Source: QWPN01 sp044360305
GTDB taxonomy: Bacteria; Planctomycetota; Planctomycetia; Pirellulales; UBA1268
Assembly: GCA_044360305.1 (NCBI GenBank)
Contig: JBIKKQ010000090.1
Location: forward strand, 1-13,543
Direction: 5' to 3'
DNA length: 13,543 nucleotides
Position 1 is the stretch's first letter. Every line of letters starts with the position of its first letter. The notes beneath the pieces are model-generated. The model saw only the letters and a list, made by a program, of their open reading frames with translations, was not told the origin of the DNA and did no database searches. Below, in pieces: positions 6,060-13,543 of the stretch. Made by a program: the position numbers and the translations under genes.

Positions 6060-7943
6060 ATGTGTGGGATAGCCGGCATCGTCGGCCCGCTGGCCGAGCG
6101 ACGCGATCTGGTCGCTACGATGCTGGTCCGAATCCGCCATCGAGGGCCGAATGGCGAAGGAACTCATTTCTGTGAACGCATCGCGTTCGCCCATTCCCGG
6201 CTGAGCATCATCGATCTATCGGATGCGGCCGCCCAGCCGATGCATGACCCAGCCGCCGGCAACGTCGTCGTTTTCAATGGGGAAATCTACAACTTCGCCG
6301 ACCTGGCGGCGGAACTGGGGCCCGCGCCATCCGGCATGAGCAGCGGCGACACCGCAGTCCTTCTGCGGGCGTACGGCCACTGGGGAATCGATGCGGTCCA
6401 GCGGTTGCGGGGCATGTTTGCCTTTGCCATTTGGGATCCCCGCGAGCGGAAGGTGCTCTTGGCGCGGGACCGGTTCGGAATGAAGCCGCTGTACTACCGA
6501 CAGGTCGGTAGCTCGCTGCTCTTCGCTTCGGAAATTCGTCCGCTGCTGTTCGGTGAGTTTCCGCACTCGGCCAACCTCGACACGCTGGCCCGGTTTCTCG
6601 CCTTTCGGCACCTCGACGCGTCGAACGAGACCTGCTTCAAGGAAATCCGCCAAGTACCAGCCGCCCATTATGCGTGGGTTGATCTCGATGGATCGATGTC
6701 GCAGCCACGACGGTACTGGTCGCCCCCCGCCTTTGGCACCCGCCCGTTCAGGGCGGAGGATGCGTCCATCGTTCGGGACGCGGTGACGGATTCCGTAGCC
6801 AAGCACATGGTTTCCGACGTTCCCGTCGGCGTTTTTGTGTCGGGCGGCATCGATTCCGCGTCGATTGCCTGCACGGCCCGGGGTCTCATTGGCGACGAGG
6901 AACTTTCCAGTTTCAGTTCGATCCTGCCCGACGAGACCAGCAATGCCGAGAATCGACTGATTCCCGCCGTCCTCGACGCCATTCGGTCCCGCGTCCATTC
7001 TCTCGAGATCGACGGAAACACGTTCCTGGACGACTTGCCGGCGGCCTTCGACTGCCACGAGGAGCCGATGGCCGACGCATCGATGTATGCACATTGGCGG
7101 CTCTGCCGACTGGCGCAGCAGGCCGGCATCCGCGTGCTGCTCTCGGGCAATGGTGGGGACGAATTGTTCGGTGGGTACATGGGGCACGTATATGCGATGC
7201 TCGGCAGCCTGCTGCGGCGGGGCCGGGTTGGCCGCTTCGCAGCCTCCATCGACGCCTATCGGCGTTTCGGGATGGGGTCGGGCTGGAGTCTACTCAAGCA
7301 CGGCTTCCACGAAAGCATGCCGCTGGCGGTTCGCGTGGCGATCAAACGGCGTTACGCGGCACACGTCCTGCGCGGTTCCGCCTTCGAATCCTACGCGGCG
7401 GAAATCCCCTTTTACTACAGTCACGAGAGAGACGTCCTCGTCAATCGTTTTCATGACAACGTGCAACACTGGTGTGTGCCCCCGTTCGTCCATTACGAGG
7501 ACCGCAACGGCATGGCCTTCGGGGTTGAAATTCGGACGCCGTTCATCGACCACGAACTGCTTGCCGCTGTCTGGCAGTACGACCCGCGGACGCTGATGGA
7601 GGGGCGTTCCAAGCACGCGCTGCGGCAGGCCATGCATGGCATCGTGCCGGCTGCCGTTCTGGATCAACGGACCAAGTTCGGATTCGCCGCCCCGCTCGAC
7701 GTCTACATGCATGCGACGCGGGACCGGCTCAGCGGCGTGTTCCGGGACGTCGTGGGAGCCTGCCCGTACTTCGACGTCAAGACGGCATGTCGGCAGCTTG
7801 ATGCCTATTTCGCGGGCGCGGGGTCCGTCACGCTGCCTTGGCGGATCTTCTCGGTGGCGTTGTGGTATGCCCGTTTCATCGGCAGGCTGCCACCGTCGCC
7901 AGCCTCGAATTGGCCCGCGGTATCGGCCAGCTTGGCTGGCTGA
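6060..7943 (+). CDS. asnB: Asparagine synthetase (glutamine-hydrolysing)-like amidotransferase 1
   Basis: This is a 627-residue class II glutamine amidotransferase. The N-terminal Ntn-hydrolase domain begins MCGIAGIVG, where Cys2 is the nucleophile after Met removal, with RHRGPNGEG (27-35), VVFNGEIYNF, the glutamine-binding Asp in SGDTAVLL, and ARDRFGMKPLYY. The synthetase domain has the PPi-loop SGGIDS (261-266), EEPMAD (334-339) and LSGNGGDELFGGY (361-373), followed by VEIRTPFIDHELL and RTKFGFAAPLDVYM. It would take ammonia from glutamine and transfer it to an AMP-activated carboxylate. Aspartate is the default substrate, but homologues in glycan clusters may amidate sugar acids. The length fits AsnB proteins of exopolysaccharide loci. 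It is first in the rightward operon, and the second AsnB homologue starts 95 bp downstream. Confidence 0.93.
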   Translation: MCGIAGIVGPLAERRDLVATMLVRIRHRGPNGEGTHFCERIAFAHSRLSIIDLSDAAAQPMHDPAAGNVVVFNGEIYNFADLAAELGPAPSGMSSGDTAVLLRAYGHWGIDAVQRLRGMFAFAIWDPRERKVLLARDRFGMKPLYYRQVGSSLLFASEIRPLLFGEFPHSANLDTLARFLAFRHLDASNETCFKEIRQVPAAHYAWVDLDGSMSQPRRYWSPPAFGTRPFRAEDASIVRDAVTDSVAKHMVSDVPVGVFVSGGIDSASIACTARGLIGDEELSSFSSILPDETSNAENRLIPAVLDAIRSRVHSLEIDGNTFLDDLPAAFDCHEEPMADASMYAHWRLCRLAQQAGIRVLLSGNGGDELFGGYMGHVYAMLGSLLRRGRVGRFAASIDAYRRFGMGSGWSLLKHGFHESMPLAVRVAIKRRYAAHVLRGSAFESYAAEIPFYYSHERDVLVNRFHDNVQHWCVPPFVHYEDRNGMAFGVEIRTPFIDHELLAAVWQYDPRTLMEGRSKHALRQAMHGIVPAAVLDQRTKFGFAAPLDVYMHATRDRLSGVFRDVVGACPYFDVKTACRQLDAYFAGAGSVTLPWRIFSVALWYARFIGRLPPSPASNWPAVSASLAG

Positions 7944-7979
7944 ACGGCGAAAAGCTGCGAAAACCCGGCACCGGCCGAG

Positions 7980-7988
7980 TGCTACACT
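7980..7988 (+). promoter_or_regulatory. Possible extended -10 promoter before the second asnB
   Basis: TGCTACACT fits the extended -10 form TGn-TAnnnT and lies about 50 bp before the ATG at 8039. No good -35 is seen, though extended -10 promoters can do without one. The 95-bp gap between the two asnB genes leaves room for it. It is weak evidence on its own. Confidence 0.2.
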
Positions 7989-8038
7989 GGTCGGAGAGAA
8001 TTCTCGACCGGGATGGAGTGGCCACCGCGGCCCGATGC

Positions 8039-9967
8039 ATGTGCGGCATAGCCGGAATTGTCAGCCCCGATGTGGGGGAGGTGTCGCCCGCGGTCCAACG
8101 AATGACACAGTCCCTGGTGCATCGTGGTCCAGACGACGCGGGCATCGAAACCTTCTCCGTCGGCGGGGCGGCGGCAGGTTTTGGCTTCCGGCGGCTGGCG
8201 ATTCTCGACCTGACACCGGCGGGGCATCAGCCGATGCTCCACCCAGCCACCGGCGACTGTCTGGTGTTCAACGGCGAGATCTACAACTTCCGGCAGCTAC
8301 GCGCCGAACTGGTGGCCCGCGGCAGCGTATTTCGCGGTCATGGCGACACCGAGGTGCTGCTCGAGGCGCTGGTGACGTGGGGCGCCGAGGCCCTGCCGCG
8401 ACTCGAGGGCATGTATGCCCTGGCTTTTCACGATAAACGGGCCGATCGCATCCTCCTGGCGCGGGATCCGCTCGGCATCAAGCCCCTGTACGTCGCGGAG
8501 TCGGCTGGCCGACTGGTGTTTGCAAGCGAGGTGAGAGCGGTGCTGGCCTCGGGAATCGTTCCCGTGGAGTGGGATCCAGCCGGAGTCGCCACGCTGCTCG
8601 CCTATGGGGCGCCGCAGGACCCGTTCACGCTGCTGCGGGCCATCCGATCGTTTCCGGCCGGCGGGTGTGAATGGATACGCGCTCCAGGCGGCCGGGTGCA
8701 GCGGGAGGGCCCGCGGCGGTTTTGGCGGTTTCCGCGCGGCGGCAACAAGGCCGACGACGGCAACGTGCCGAGCCGCGTCCGCAGTCTTGTCGACGCCGCG
8801 GTTCGCGACCACCTCGCGAGCGACGTTCCGATCGGCGTCTTTCTCTCGGCGGGCATCGACAGCACGATCGTGGCGGCCCTCGCGGCCCGGCACGCCGGTG
8901 CGATCCGCACGTTCTCGGTCGGCTTCACCGAGGAGGGAGTGGCAGACGAACTGCAGCAGGCGGCGGCCACGGCCCGCGGCATCGGGTCGGTGCACGAGGA
9001 GATCGTGCTGGCTGCCGACGAGATTCCGGCGTTGTGGGATGCCTGGCTATCGGCCAGTGATCGGCCGAGCATCGACGGATTCAACTCATTCGTCATCAGT
9101 CGGGCTGTGAAGCAGGCTGGTCTGACCGTGGCCCTGTCGGGCCTCGGGGGAGACGAGATTTTCGGCGGGTATGGCTCGTTCGGTGCGGTCGGGCGGTATC
9201 ACCGCGTCGCATCGGCGATGCGATTCATGCCGCGGCGGATGCGGCGCGGGATCGCGCGGCTCGCGACGCTCGGCAGGCCGGCGAGCGTGCGCGAGAAGCT
9301 GCCGGATTTGCTGGGGGGCGAGGCGACCGTCGAGTCCGTCGCGCTGCAGATGCGCAGGGTGCTCTCCGACCGGCAAGTCGAGGCGCTGGGCCTGACCGCA
9401 GCCCGTGTCGGGCTGACTTCGCACTGGCTGACCGCAGACGTCGTCGCAGACCTGGCCGGTCCGGCAGCCGACGTGTTTACCGCGGTGAGCCGCATCGAGG
9501 CGTGTACCTATATGGCAAACACGCTCCTCCGGGATACCGACGTCAACAGCATGGCGGTGTCGCTGGAGATTCGTGTGCCGTTGCTTGCTCAGCAGTTGGT
9601 TGATTACGTGGCCCCGCTGTCCAGCGGCATCAAGGCCCCGGTCGGCGGTGGCACCAAATGGTTGCTTCGGGAGTCGTGCCGGGACTTGATTCCCACGGAG
9701 TTGCTGTCGCGGCCCAAGACCGGGTTTACGCTGCCGATCGAACGCTGGATGCGGGGCGCCGTGCGCGAGCGGTGCGAGGCGGCGCTGGCCGTGGCGGCCG
9801 AGAGCGGGCTGGTTCCCGCCGATGAAGTGAGCCGGATGTGGCGGGAGTTTGTCACGGGGACGTCGGGCATTCGCTGGACGCGGCCCATGACGCTCGTTGC
9901 CCTGGGCAATGCGGTTGAGTCGTTGCGACGAGCCACCGGCCGGCCCATGACCGGGAGCCAGGCATGA
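8039..9967 (+). CDS. asnB: Asparagine synthetase-like amidotransferase 2, PPi-loop variant
   Basis: This 642-residue class II amidotransferase starts at the ATG giving MCGIAGIV, so Cys2 can serve as nucleophile. A longer in-frame extension from 7838 is rejected for that reason. The glutaminase half has HRGPDDAG, VFNGEIYNF, GDTEVLLEAL and LARDPLGIKPLYV. The synthetase half has SDVPIGVFLSAGIDST, with SAGIDS at 270-275 where most relatives have SGGxDS, then DRPSIDGFN (341-349) and LSGLGGDEIFGGYGSF (366-381), and a C-terminal RPKTGFTLPIERWM. It belongs to a different AsnB subfamily from its neighbour; the D-x-P-S/T-I-D-G-x-N form is one I associate with exopolysaccharide AsnB homologues. No Shine-Dalgarno is close to the ATG. 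Its stop overlaps the next start as ATGA. The acceptor is unknown and could be a uronic acid. Confidence 0.9.
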   Translation: MCGIAGIVSPDVGEVSPAVQRMTQSLVHRGPDDAGIETFSVGGAAAGFGFRRLAILDLTPAGHQPMLHPATGDCLVFNGEIYNFRQLRAELVARGSVFRGHGDTEVLLEALVTWGAEALPRLEGMYALAFHDKRADRILLARDPLGIKPLYVAESAGRLVFASEVRAVLASGIVPVEWDPAGVATLLAYGAPQDPFTLLRAIRSFPAGGCEWIRAPGGRVQREGPRRFWRFPRGGNKADDGNVPSRVRSLVDAAVRDHLASDVPIGVFLSAGIDSTIVAALAARHAGAIRTFSVGFTEEGVADELQQAAATARGIGSVHEEIVLAADEIPALWDAWLSASDRPSIDGFNSFVISRAVKQAGLTVALSGLGGDEIFGGYGSFGAVGRYHRVASAMRFMPRRMRRGIARLATLGRPASVREKLPDLLGGEATVESVALQMRRVLSDRQVEALGLTAARVGLTSHWLTADVVADLAGPAADVFTAVSRIEACTYMANTLLRDTDVNSMAVSLEIRVPLLAQQLVDYVAPLSSGIKAPVGGGTKWLLRESCRDLIPTELLSRPKTGFTLPIERWMRGAVRERCEAALAVAAESGLVPADEVSRMWREFVTGTSGIRWTRPMTLVALGNAVESLRRATGRPMTGSQA

Positions 9968-12900
9968 ACTGGCCACTGGTCTGGGGGCTCTTCGGCCTGC
10001 TGATGCCTCTTGGCAGTCGTCTTGCAGCCGCGGGTGAGCGACAATTCGTGCTTCGCGAGCATGTGGGGCGGACGTGGCGTGACGAGCTGATCACGTTTAC
10101 GTTCGAGGCAGCGGATGGGGAATGTCATCCAGCGAGCCTGCGGCTGCGCGGGCGGTCGGGGCCCGTGCCCGTGCAGATCGTGCGCCGGGAGGCATGGCCA
10201 GGGCAGCAGGGTTTCGTGCGGACGGCACGGGTGAGCTTTTTCGCCGATCTCGATGCCCTGCAGACGGAAACGTTCACACTCTCGTTCGGGCCTGATCCGG
10301 TGCCGGCACCGGAGCCCAATCCCGGGCTGCAGGTCAGGCAGGAGGAGGGCAAGGTCACCGTCCGCAGTCGGTTTTTTGGAGCGGAGTTTTTCGCGGGTCG
10401 GCGGGCGTACACGACCCCGCAGGCTGCAGCGGGCGTGCCCGGGCCGCTCGGGTCCTTCATGATGGCGGACGGGACGCGGTTTGGCGGTAGCGAGATGTTT
10501 GGGCCGACGGCGATCGCCGAGTGCGAGGGGGAACTGGTGGCGGCAGGGCCGGTGTTCGCCGAGATGCGTTGGCGCTACCGGTACGCGGACGGGGCATCGT
10601 TTCAGCTGCGGGCCCGGCTCGGCGAACGCGACGCGGCCGTCTATTGGGACATGGCCGTAGACCGGCACGCCGTCAACGACGGCTGGCGTCTGCTGATGAC
10701 GAAAGGAGACCGGCCGCTGACATTCAGCGTGCAGATGGAGCACTTCAGCCAGCGACCCTACTTCGTGAAGACGGGGGCGAAGTTGGGCGACTGGGCCCAC
10801 CTGCCGCTCGGAGGGGAGCCCGAGGGAATCGTGACGCGGCTGACGCCGTGGGCGGACTGGGTGAACGACGGGACGCAGGCAGCGATGCTGCTCCAGGACG
10901 AGCAGACCGGCGAACGGCTGTGCATCGCCAGTCGCGACCCCGGCGCGTGGGTGGTGCCCGTACACCGCGACATGCCTCTCGTCAAACTGATAGGGGACAA
11001 TGGCGGTGCATTCGGCAAGCGGATGATCGTGCGGAAATTGCCCGGTGGCGCGGTCGGCCTTGAAGCCAACCTGGTGTGCGATCCGGGGGGGCCCATTCGC
11101 CGCTGGATCACGGGGCGTCTGCGTCCACACGAGTGGCACGTCATCGAGGCCTTGATTGCATCGCGGGCCCCGCTGCCACCTTCAGCACCGACGAAGTTCC
11201 TCGACAGGGCCATTCAAGAGTCGGTTGACAGGCGCCGCCTCGACGTGGTCAAGGACTTCGTTCTTGACTGGCCCCGGGAACCGGGCTCCGAGAGGCCGAA
11301 GCTGTTTGCGACCGCAGCCGATATGCGACGTCTGCGTCGGAATCGGCAGACGCCGCGAGCCGTCGAGGACCGGTTGCCGGAACTTACCAGCGGATCGATT
11401 CCGGATTTTCCCGGAGAAGCCGACGGCCTGGCTCTAGCGGCCTATTTGTGCAGCGGCGACCGCCGACTGGCCGTCCGCTGTCGCCTGGCGGACCGCCTCC
11501 GGCAGCACCTGGGGCGGCTCGGCGAGATTGATCTCCTCCGCGGCGTACCACTGGTCTGCGCGATGTACGACGGCATCGTCGACAGCGACCTCGTCACGGC
11601 CGCCGAGAGACCTCTGCTCGACGCGCAGATGGCATTTCTCGGGTACCGCATGGCCGATCCGGCAGTATGGTCCTTGGACCGAGGGTACAACGCCGGCACC
11701 GCCAACATGAGCGTCTCCTTCATCCTCGGTCTCGGCGTGATCGCCTGCACGATCCCCGATCATCCGGCCGCGCCTGGATGGTTCGAGCCCGCACGACGGA
11801 GGATGCTCTACTGGTTGGAGAATGACGTCGGTGATCGCGGCGAATGGATGGAGGGCTCGCACTACGACCAAGTCACCGGATCGATGTTTCTCGCCTTCGC
11901 CCTGGCGGCGAGGAATGCCGGTTTTCAGGACTTCACATCCCATCCGAAGTTCAGGGCGATGATGCGATACATCGCAGTGCAGTACACGCCGCCGGATCCC
12001 ATGCGGGGTGGCTTTCGGGCATCACCGCCGCTGGGCCGGGCCAATTCGGGGGATCGTCTGGGCCTGGCGGGCCTGATGGCCAGGATCACGGCCGCCGATG
12101 ACCCCGAATACTCCGCCGCCATGCAGTGGATGTGGCAGCAGGCGGGGGCACCAACCAAGGTGTATGACAGCCGGCTCGGCGGGACCGAGTTTGCGGTTCT
12201 TGACTCGCGACTTCCGGCACGCCGACCGGTCGTGCGAAGCGAGGACTTTCCGCGTTCCAACGTCTTGCTCCGCCATGGGTACGGGGCCGCGGAGGAACAC
12301 TACCTGAGCCTGGCGATGGTCGGGGATGCTCCGTTCATACGGCCCAGCGAAGTCGGCAGCATTCTGGCCTGGTTTGCGCATGGCCAGCCGATCGCCGGGG
12401 CGTTCACCGGCGGCTATGACGACCGCCATGAGTTGATGACCTCGCGGGTGTCACCCGCCCGGTCCCCGTCGGCGCAGCAGTGGCGGGATGCCACCTGGCA
12501 CGCGATGACGGGAGGCGTGAAGCGTTGCGTGTTGCAGCCGAGGCTCGACTACTGTGATGCGGAGTTCACGATTGGCAAGGAAGGGACGGCCGGCTGGGCG
12601 ATGCCCGCTGACATGCCTGCATGGCCGCCAGGTCCGGCATCTTCCGGGACGGGAGACATCGCATGGCGTCGGCAGATGCTGTTTGTGAAGGGAGCCGACG
12701 CCGCAGCGCCCAGCTATCTCGTCCTGCGCGATACGGTCCGGGGGAACCGGCCGACCATGTGGCAATTCTGGACCGTCACCGACGGTATCGTGCCCGGAGG
12801 GGGGCCGGCCCGCGGCACGGCCACTCCGGCCGGGCAGACACCGTTGCCGGCGAGGGCGTTGCAAGGCAATCATTTCACAGGCCGCGGCAGATTCGGGGTC

Positions 12901-13326
12901 GATGTGGATTTGCACATCGTTTCGCCGCGCGAGACGCCGCGGCACACGCTGCGCTGGGGAAAAACATATGACGACCCGGTGAAAGGCGTCGCCGACTACC
13001 GCGATCTTTTGCATCTCTCGCTCGAGGGAGATGGTTCGTATGTCGTCGTCGCCTTCCCGCGAAAAAGGGAAGATCCCGCGCCGCGAGTGCGATCGCTAGC
13101 CGGCGACACCGTCCTGGAAGTGAGCGGCCCGTGGGGCGTAGATGTCGTGGTTCTTGGGACGGAGCCTGTGGAAGCCCGTTTGGAGGGTGTCAGGCTCCGG
13201 GCCCTTGCGGGGTGCATTCAGCGCAGGCACAATGGGGGGGGTGTATGCCTCGCCGAGGGGGAAGAGGTGACGAGTGGCGATGTCACGGTCACCGGCCCTG
13301 GGCCTGGGTCAGTCGCGCGGCCGTAA
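9964..13326 (+). CDS. Exported heparinase II/III-like polysaccharide lyase (putative)
   Basis: This 1120-residue protein has a hydrophobic N-terminus (about residues 3-22) ending LAAAGER, consistent with signal peptidase I export. Residues about 25-420 look beta-rich, with no recognised domain. Residues about 440-740 look like an alpha/alpha toroid: GYNAGTANMSVSFILGLG is followed by GEWMEGSHYDQVTGSMFLAF (626-645), which resembles the EGS-x-Y segment carrying the catalytic Tyr in heparinase/alginate lyase toroids. Residues about 755-1110 look like a beta-sandwich, with LLRHGYGAAEEHYLS (768-782) and SYLVLRDTVRGNRPTMWQFW. Such enzymes cleave uronic-acid polymers by beta-elimination, and periplasmic lyases often accompany their synthesis genes, as AlgL does for alginate. 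Substrate and catalysis are inferred. GGGAG lies six bases upstream of the ATG, which overlaps the asnB stop. Confidence 0.6.
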   Translation: MNWPLVWGLFGLLMPLGSRLAAAGERQFVLREHVGRTWRDELITFTFEAADGECHPASLRLRGRSGPVPVQIVRREAWPGQQGFVRTARVSFFADLDALQTETFTLSFGPDPVPAPEPNPGLQVRQEEGKVTVRSRFFGAEFFAGRRAYTTPQAAAGVPGPLGSFMMADGTRFGGSEMFGPTAIAECEGELVAAGPVFAEMRWRYRYADGASFQLRARLGERDAAVYWDMAVDRHAVNDGWRLLMTKGDRPLTFSVQMEHFSQRPYFVKTGAKLGDWAHLPLGGEPEGIVTRLTPWADWVNDGTQAAMLLQDEQTGERLCIASRDPGAWVVPVHRDMPLVKLIGDNGGAFGKRMIVRKLPGGAVGLEANLVCDPGGPIRRWITGRLRPHEWHVIEALIASRAPLPPSAPTKFLDRAIQESVDRRRLDVVKDFVLDWPREPGSERPKLFATAADMRRLRRNRQTPRAVEDRLPELTSGSIPDFPGEADGLALAAYLCSGDRRLAVRCRLADRLRQHLGRLGEIDLLRGVPLVCAMYDGIVDSDLVTAAERPLLDAQMAFLGYRMADPAVWSLDRGYNAGTANMSVSFILGLGVIACTIPDHPAAPGWFEPARRRMLYWLENDVGDRGEWMEGSHYDQVTGSMFLAFALAARNAGFQDFTSHPKFRAMMRYIAVQYTPPDPMRGGFRASPPLGRANSGDRLGLAGLMARITAADDPEYSAAMQWMWQQAGAPTKVYDSRLGGTEFAVLDSRLPARRPVVRSEDFPRSNVLLRHGYGAAEEHYLSLAMVGDAPFIRPSEVGSILAWFAHGQPIAGAFTGGYDDRHELMTSRVSPARSPSAQQWRDATWHAMTGGVKRCVLQPRLDYCDAEFTIGKEGTAGWAMPADMPAWPPGPASSGTGDIAWRRQMLFVKGADAAAPSYLVLRDTVRGNRPTMWQFWTVTDGIVPGGGPARGTATPAGQTPLPARALQGNHFTGRGRFGVDVDLHIVSPRETPRHTLRWGKTYDDPVKGVADYRDLLHLSLEGDGSYVVVAFPRKREDPAPRVRSLAGDTVLEVSGPWGVDVVVLGTEPVEARLEGVRLRALAGCIQRRHNGGGVCLAEGEEVTSGDVTVTGPGPGSVARP

Positions 13327-13401
13327 CGCTCTTCGGATCTCTCACATGACGCCCCTCGAATACCTCGCCAGCCGCATTTTCTTTGCAGCTTGCGGAACGT
13401 G

Positions 13402-13543
13402 TCAATGACTGTGAGGCACCTGCGGAACGAATTTACTGTCGCGCGGTAGCTCCAGTGTGCGGACTTGCGGCTTGTTTTCTGGCGGGTTGATCCAGACCTC
13501 GGCTGCGGGCGTGAGCGGCAGCGGAAGGCCTCTGACGAACCGC
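13402..13543 (-). CDS. Partial protein, C-terminal 46 residues (runs off right edge)
   Basis: A minus-strand frame enters at the right edge and ends in TGA at 13402. It reads RFVRGLPLPLTPAAEVW, then INPPENKPQVRTLELPRDSK, then FVPQVPHSH. Codon third positions are mostly G or C, as in the other genes here, and the residues look like a normal protein tail with Pro-rich loops. No family is recognised. It is convergent with the lyase-like gene and 75 bp away. A second minus-strand frame is also open through this short stretch, so the choice of frame is not certain. Confidence 0.4.
   Translation of the reverse strand, partial: RFVRGLPLPLTPAAEVWINPPENKPQVRTLELPRDSKFVPQVPHSH

Noticed and set aside
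5864..6175. 103-codon plus-strand ORF with a GTG start in the control region
   Set aside because: It overlaps asnB by 116 bp in another frame, has no well-placed ribosome site and no recognisable domain.
7838..8038. N-terminal extension of the second AsnB homologue
   Set aside because: It overlaps the end of the first asnB and would bury the catalytic Cys that must follow the initiator Met.
9604..11139. Minus-strand ORF of 511 codons
   Set aside because: It lies antisense across asnB and the lyase-like gene, and its composition (rich in His, Arg and Pro, no motifs) is typical of a GC-rich shadow frame.
13372..13395. CCGCA/TGCGG hairpin as a terminator for the rightward operon
   Set aside because: A 5-bp stem with a 14-nt loop and no T-tract is too weak to call.
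13346..13408. 20-codon plus-strand ORF (MTPLEYLASRIFFAACGTCQ) after the lyase-like gene
   Set aside because: It has no ribosome site, overlaps the end of the convergent partial ORF, and shows no continuing similarity in any frame that would mark a broken gene.

Overview
The window is high-GC bacterial DNA carrying most of a polysaccharide biosynthesis locus. The organism is probably a member of the Planctomycetota. This rests on the base composition and on the overall look of the left-edge gene and the divergent GalU-like protein, which resemble planctomycete families as I remember them. No rRNA or marker gene is present, so the assignment is an inference.

Layout. A central control region of about 500 bp (5557-6059) separates two divergent gene sets. 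Leftward from 5556 run a WbpA-type nucleotide-sugar dehydrogenase, a UDP-glucuronate 4-epimerase-like SDR protein, a GT4 glycosyltransferase and a divergent GalU-like nucleotidyltransferase. The last two overlap by ATGA. After a 136-188 bp gap with its own possible promoter and an 18-bp inverted repeat come a DUF4258/DUF2283 toxin-antitoxin-like pair and the first 171 codons of an unrecognised gene that runs off the left edge. Rightward from 6060 run two different AsnB-type glutamine amidotransferases and a 1120-residue exported protein with features of a heparinase II/III-like polysaccharide lyase; it overlaps the second AsnB gene by ATGA. A convergent partial ORF on the minus strand enters at the right edge.

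How it may work. The dehydrogenase would oxidise C6 of a UDP-hexose or UDP-HexNAc to a uronic acid, and the epimerase would invert C4. The GT4 enzyme would transfer a sugar. One or both AsnB homologues could amidate the uronate carboxyl, by analogy with AsnB-like amidotransferases of some O-antigen clusters. The exported lyase-like protein would trim or clear a uronate polymer during export. The hypothesis that this locus makes a uronamide-containing surface polysaccharide is the most interesting one here. No polymerase, flippase or exporter lies in the window, so the locus is presumably larger.

The control region holds a good sigma70-like promoter (TTGAAA-N17-TATAAG) whose -35 end overlaps a 7-bp-arm inverted repeat. 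It is followed by a 12-codon ORF behind a perfect AGGAGG and then by a leader of roughly 170 nt before asnB. I saw no tRNA, rRNA, CRISPR array, transposase or insertion sequence.
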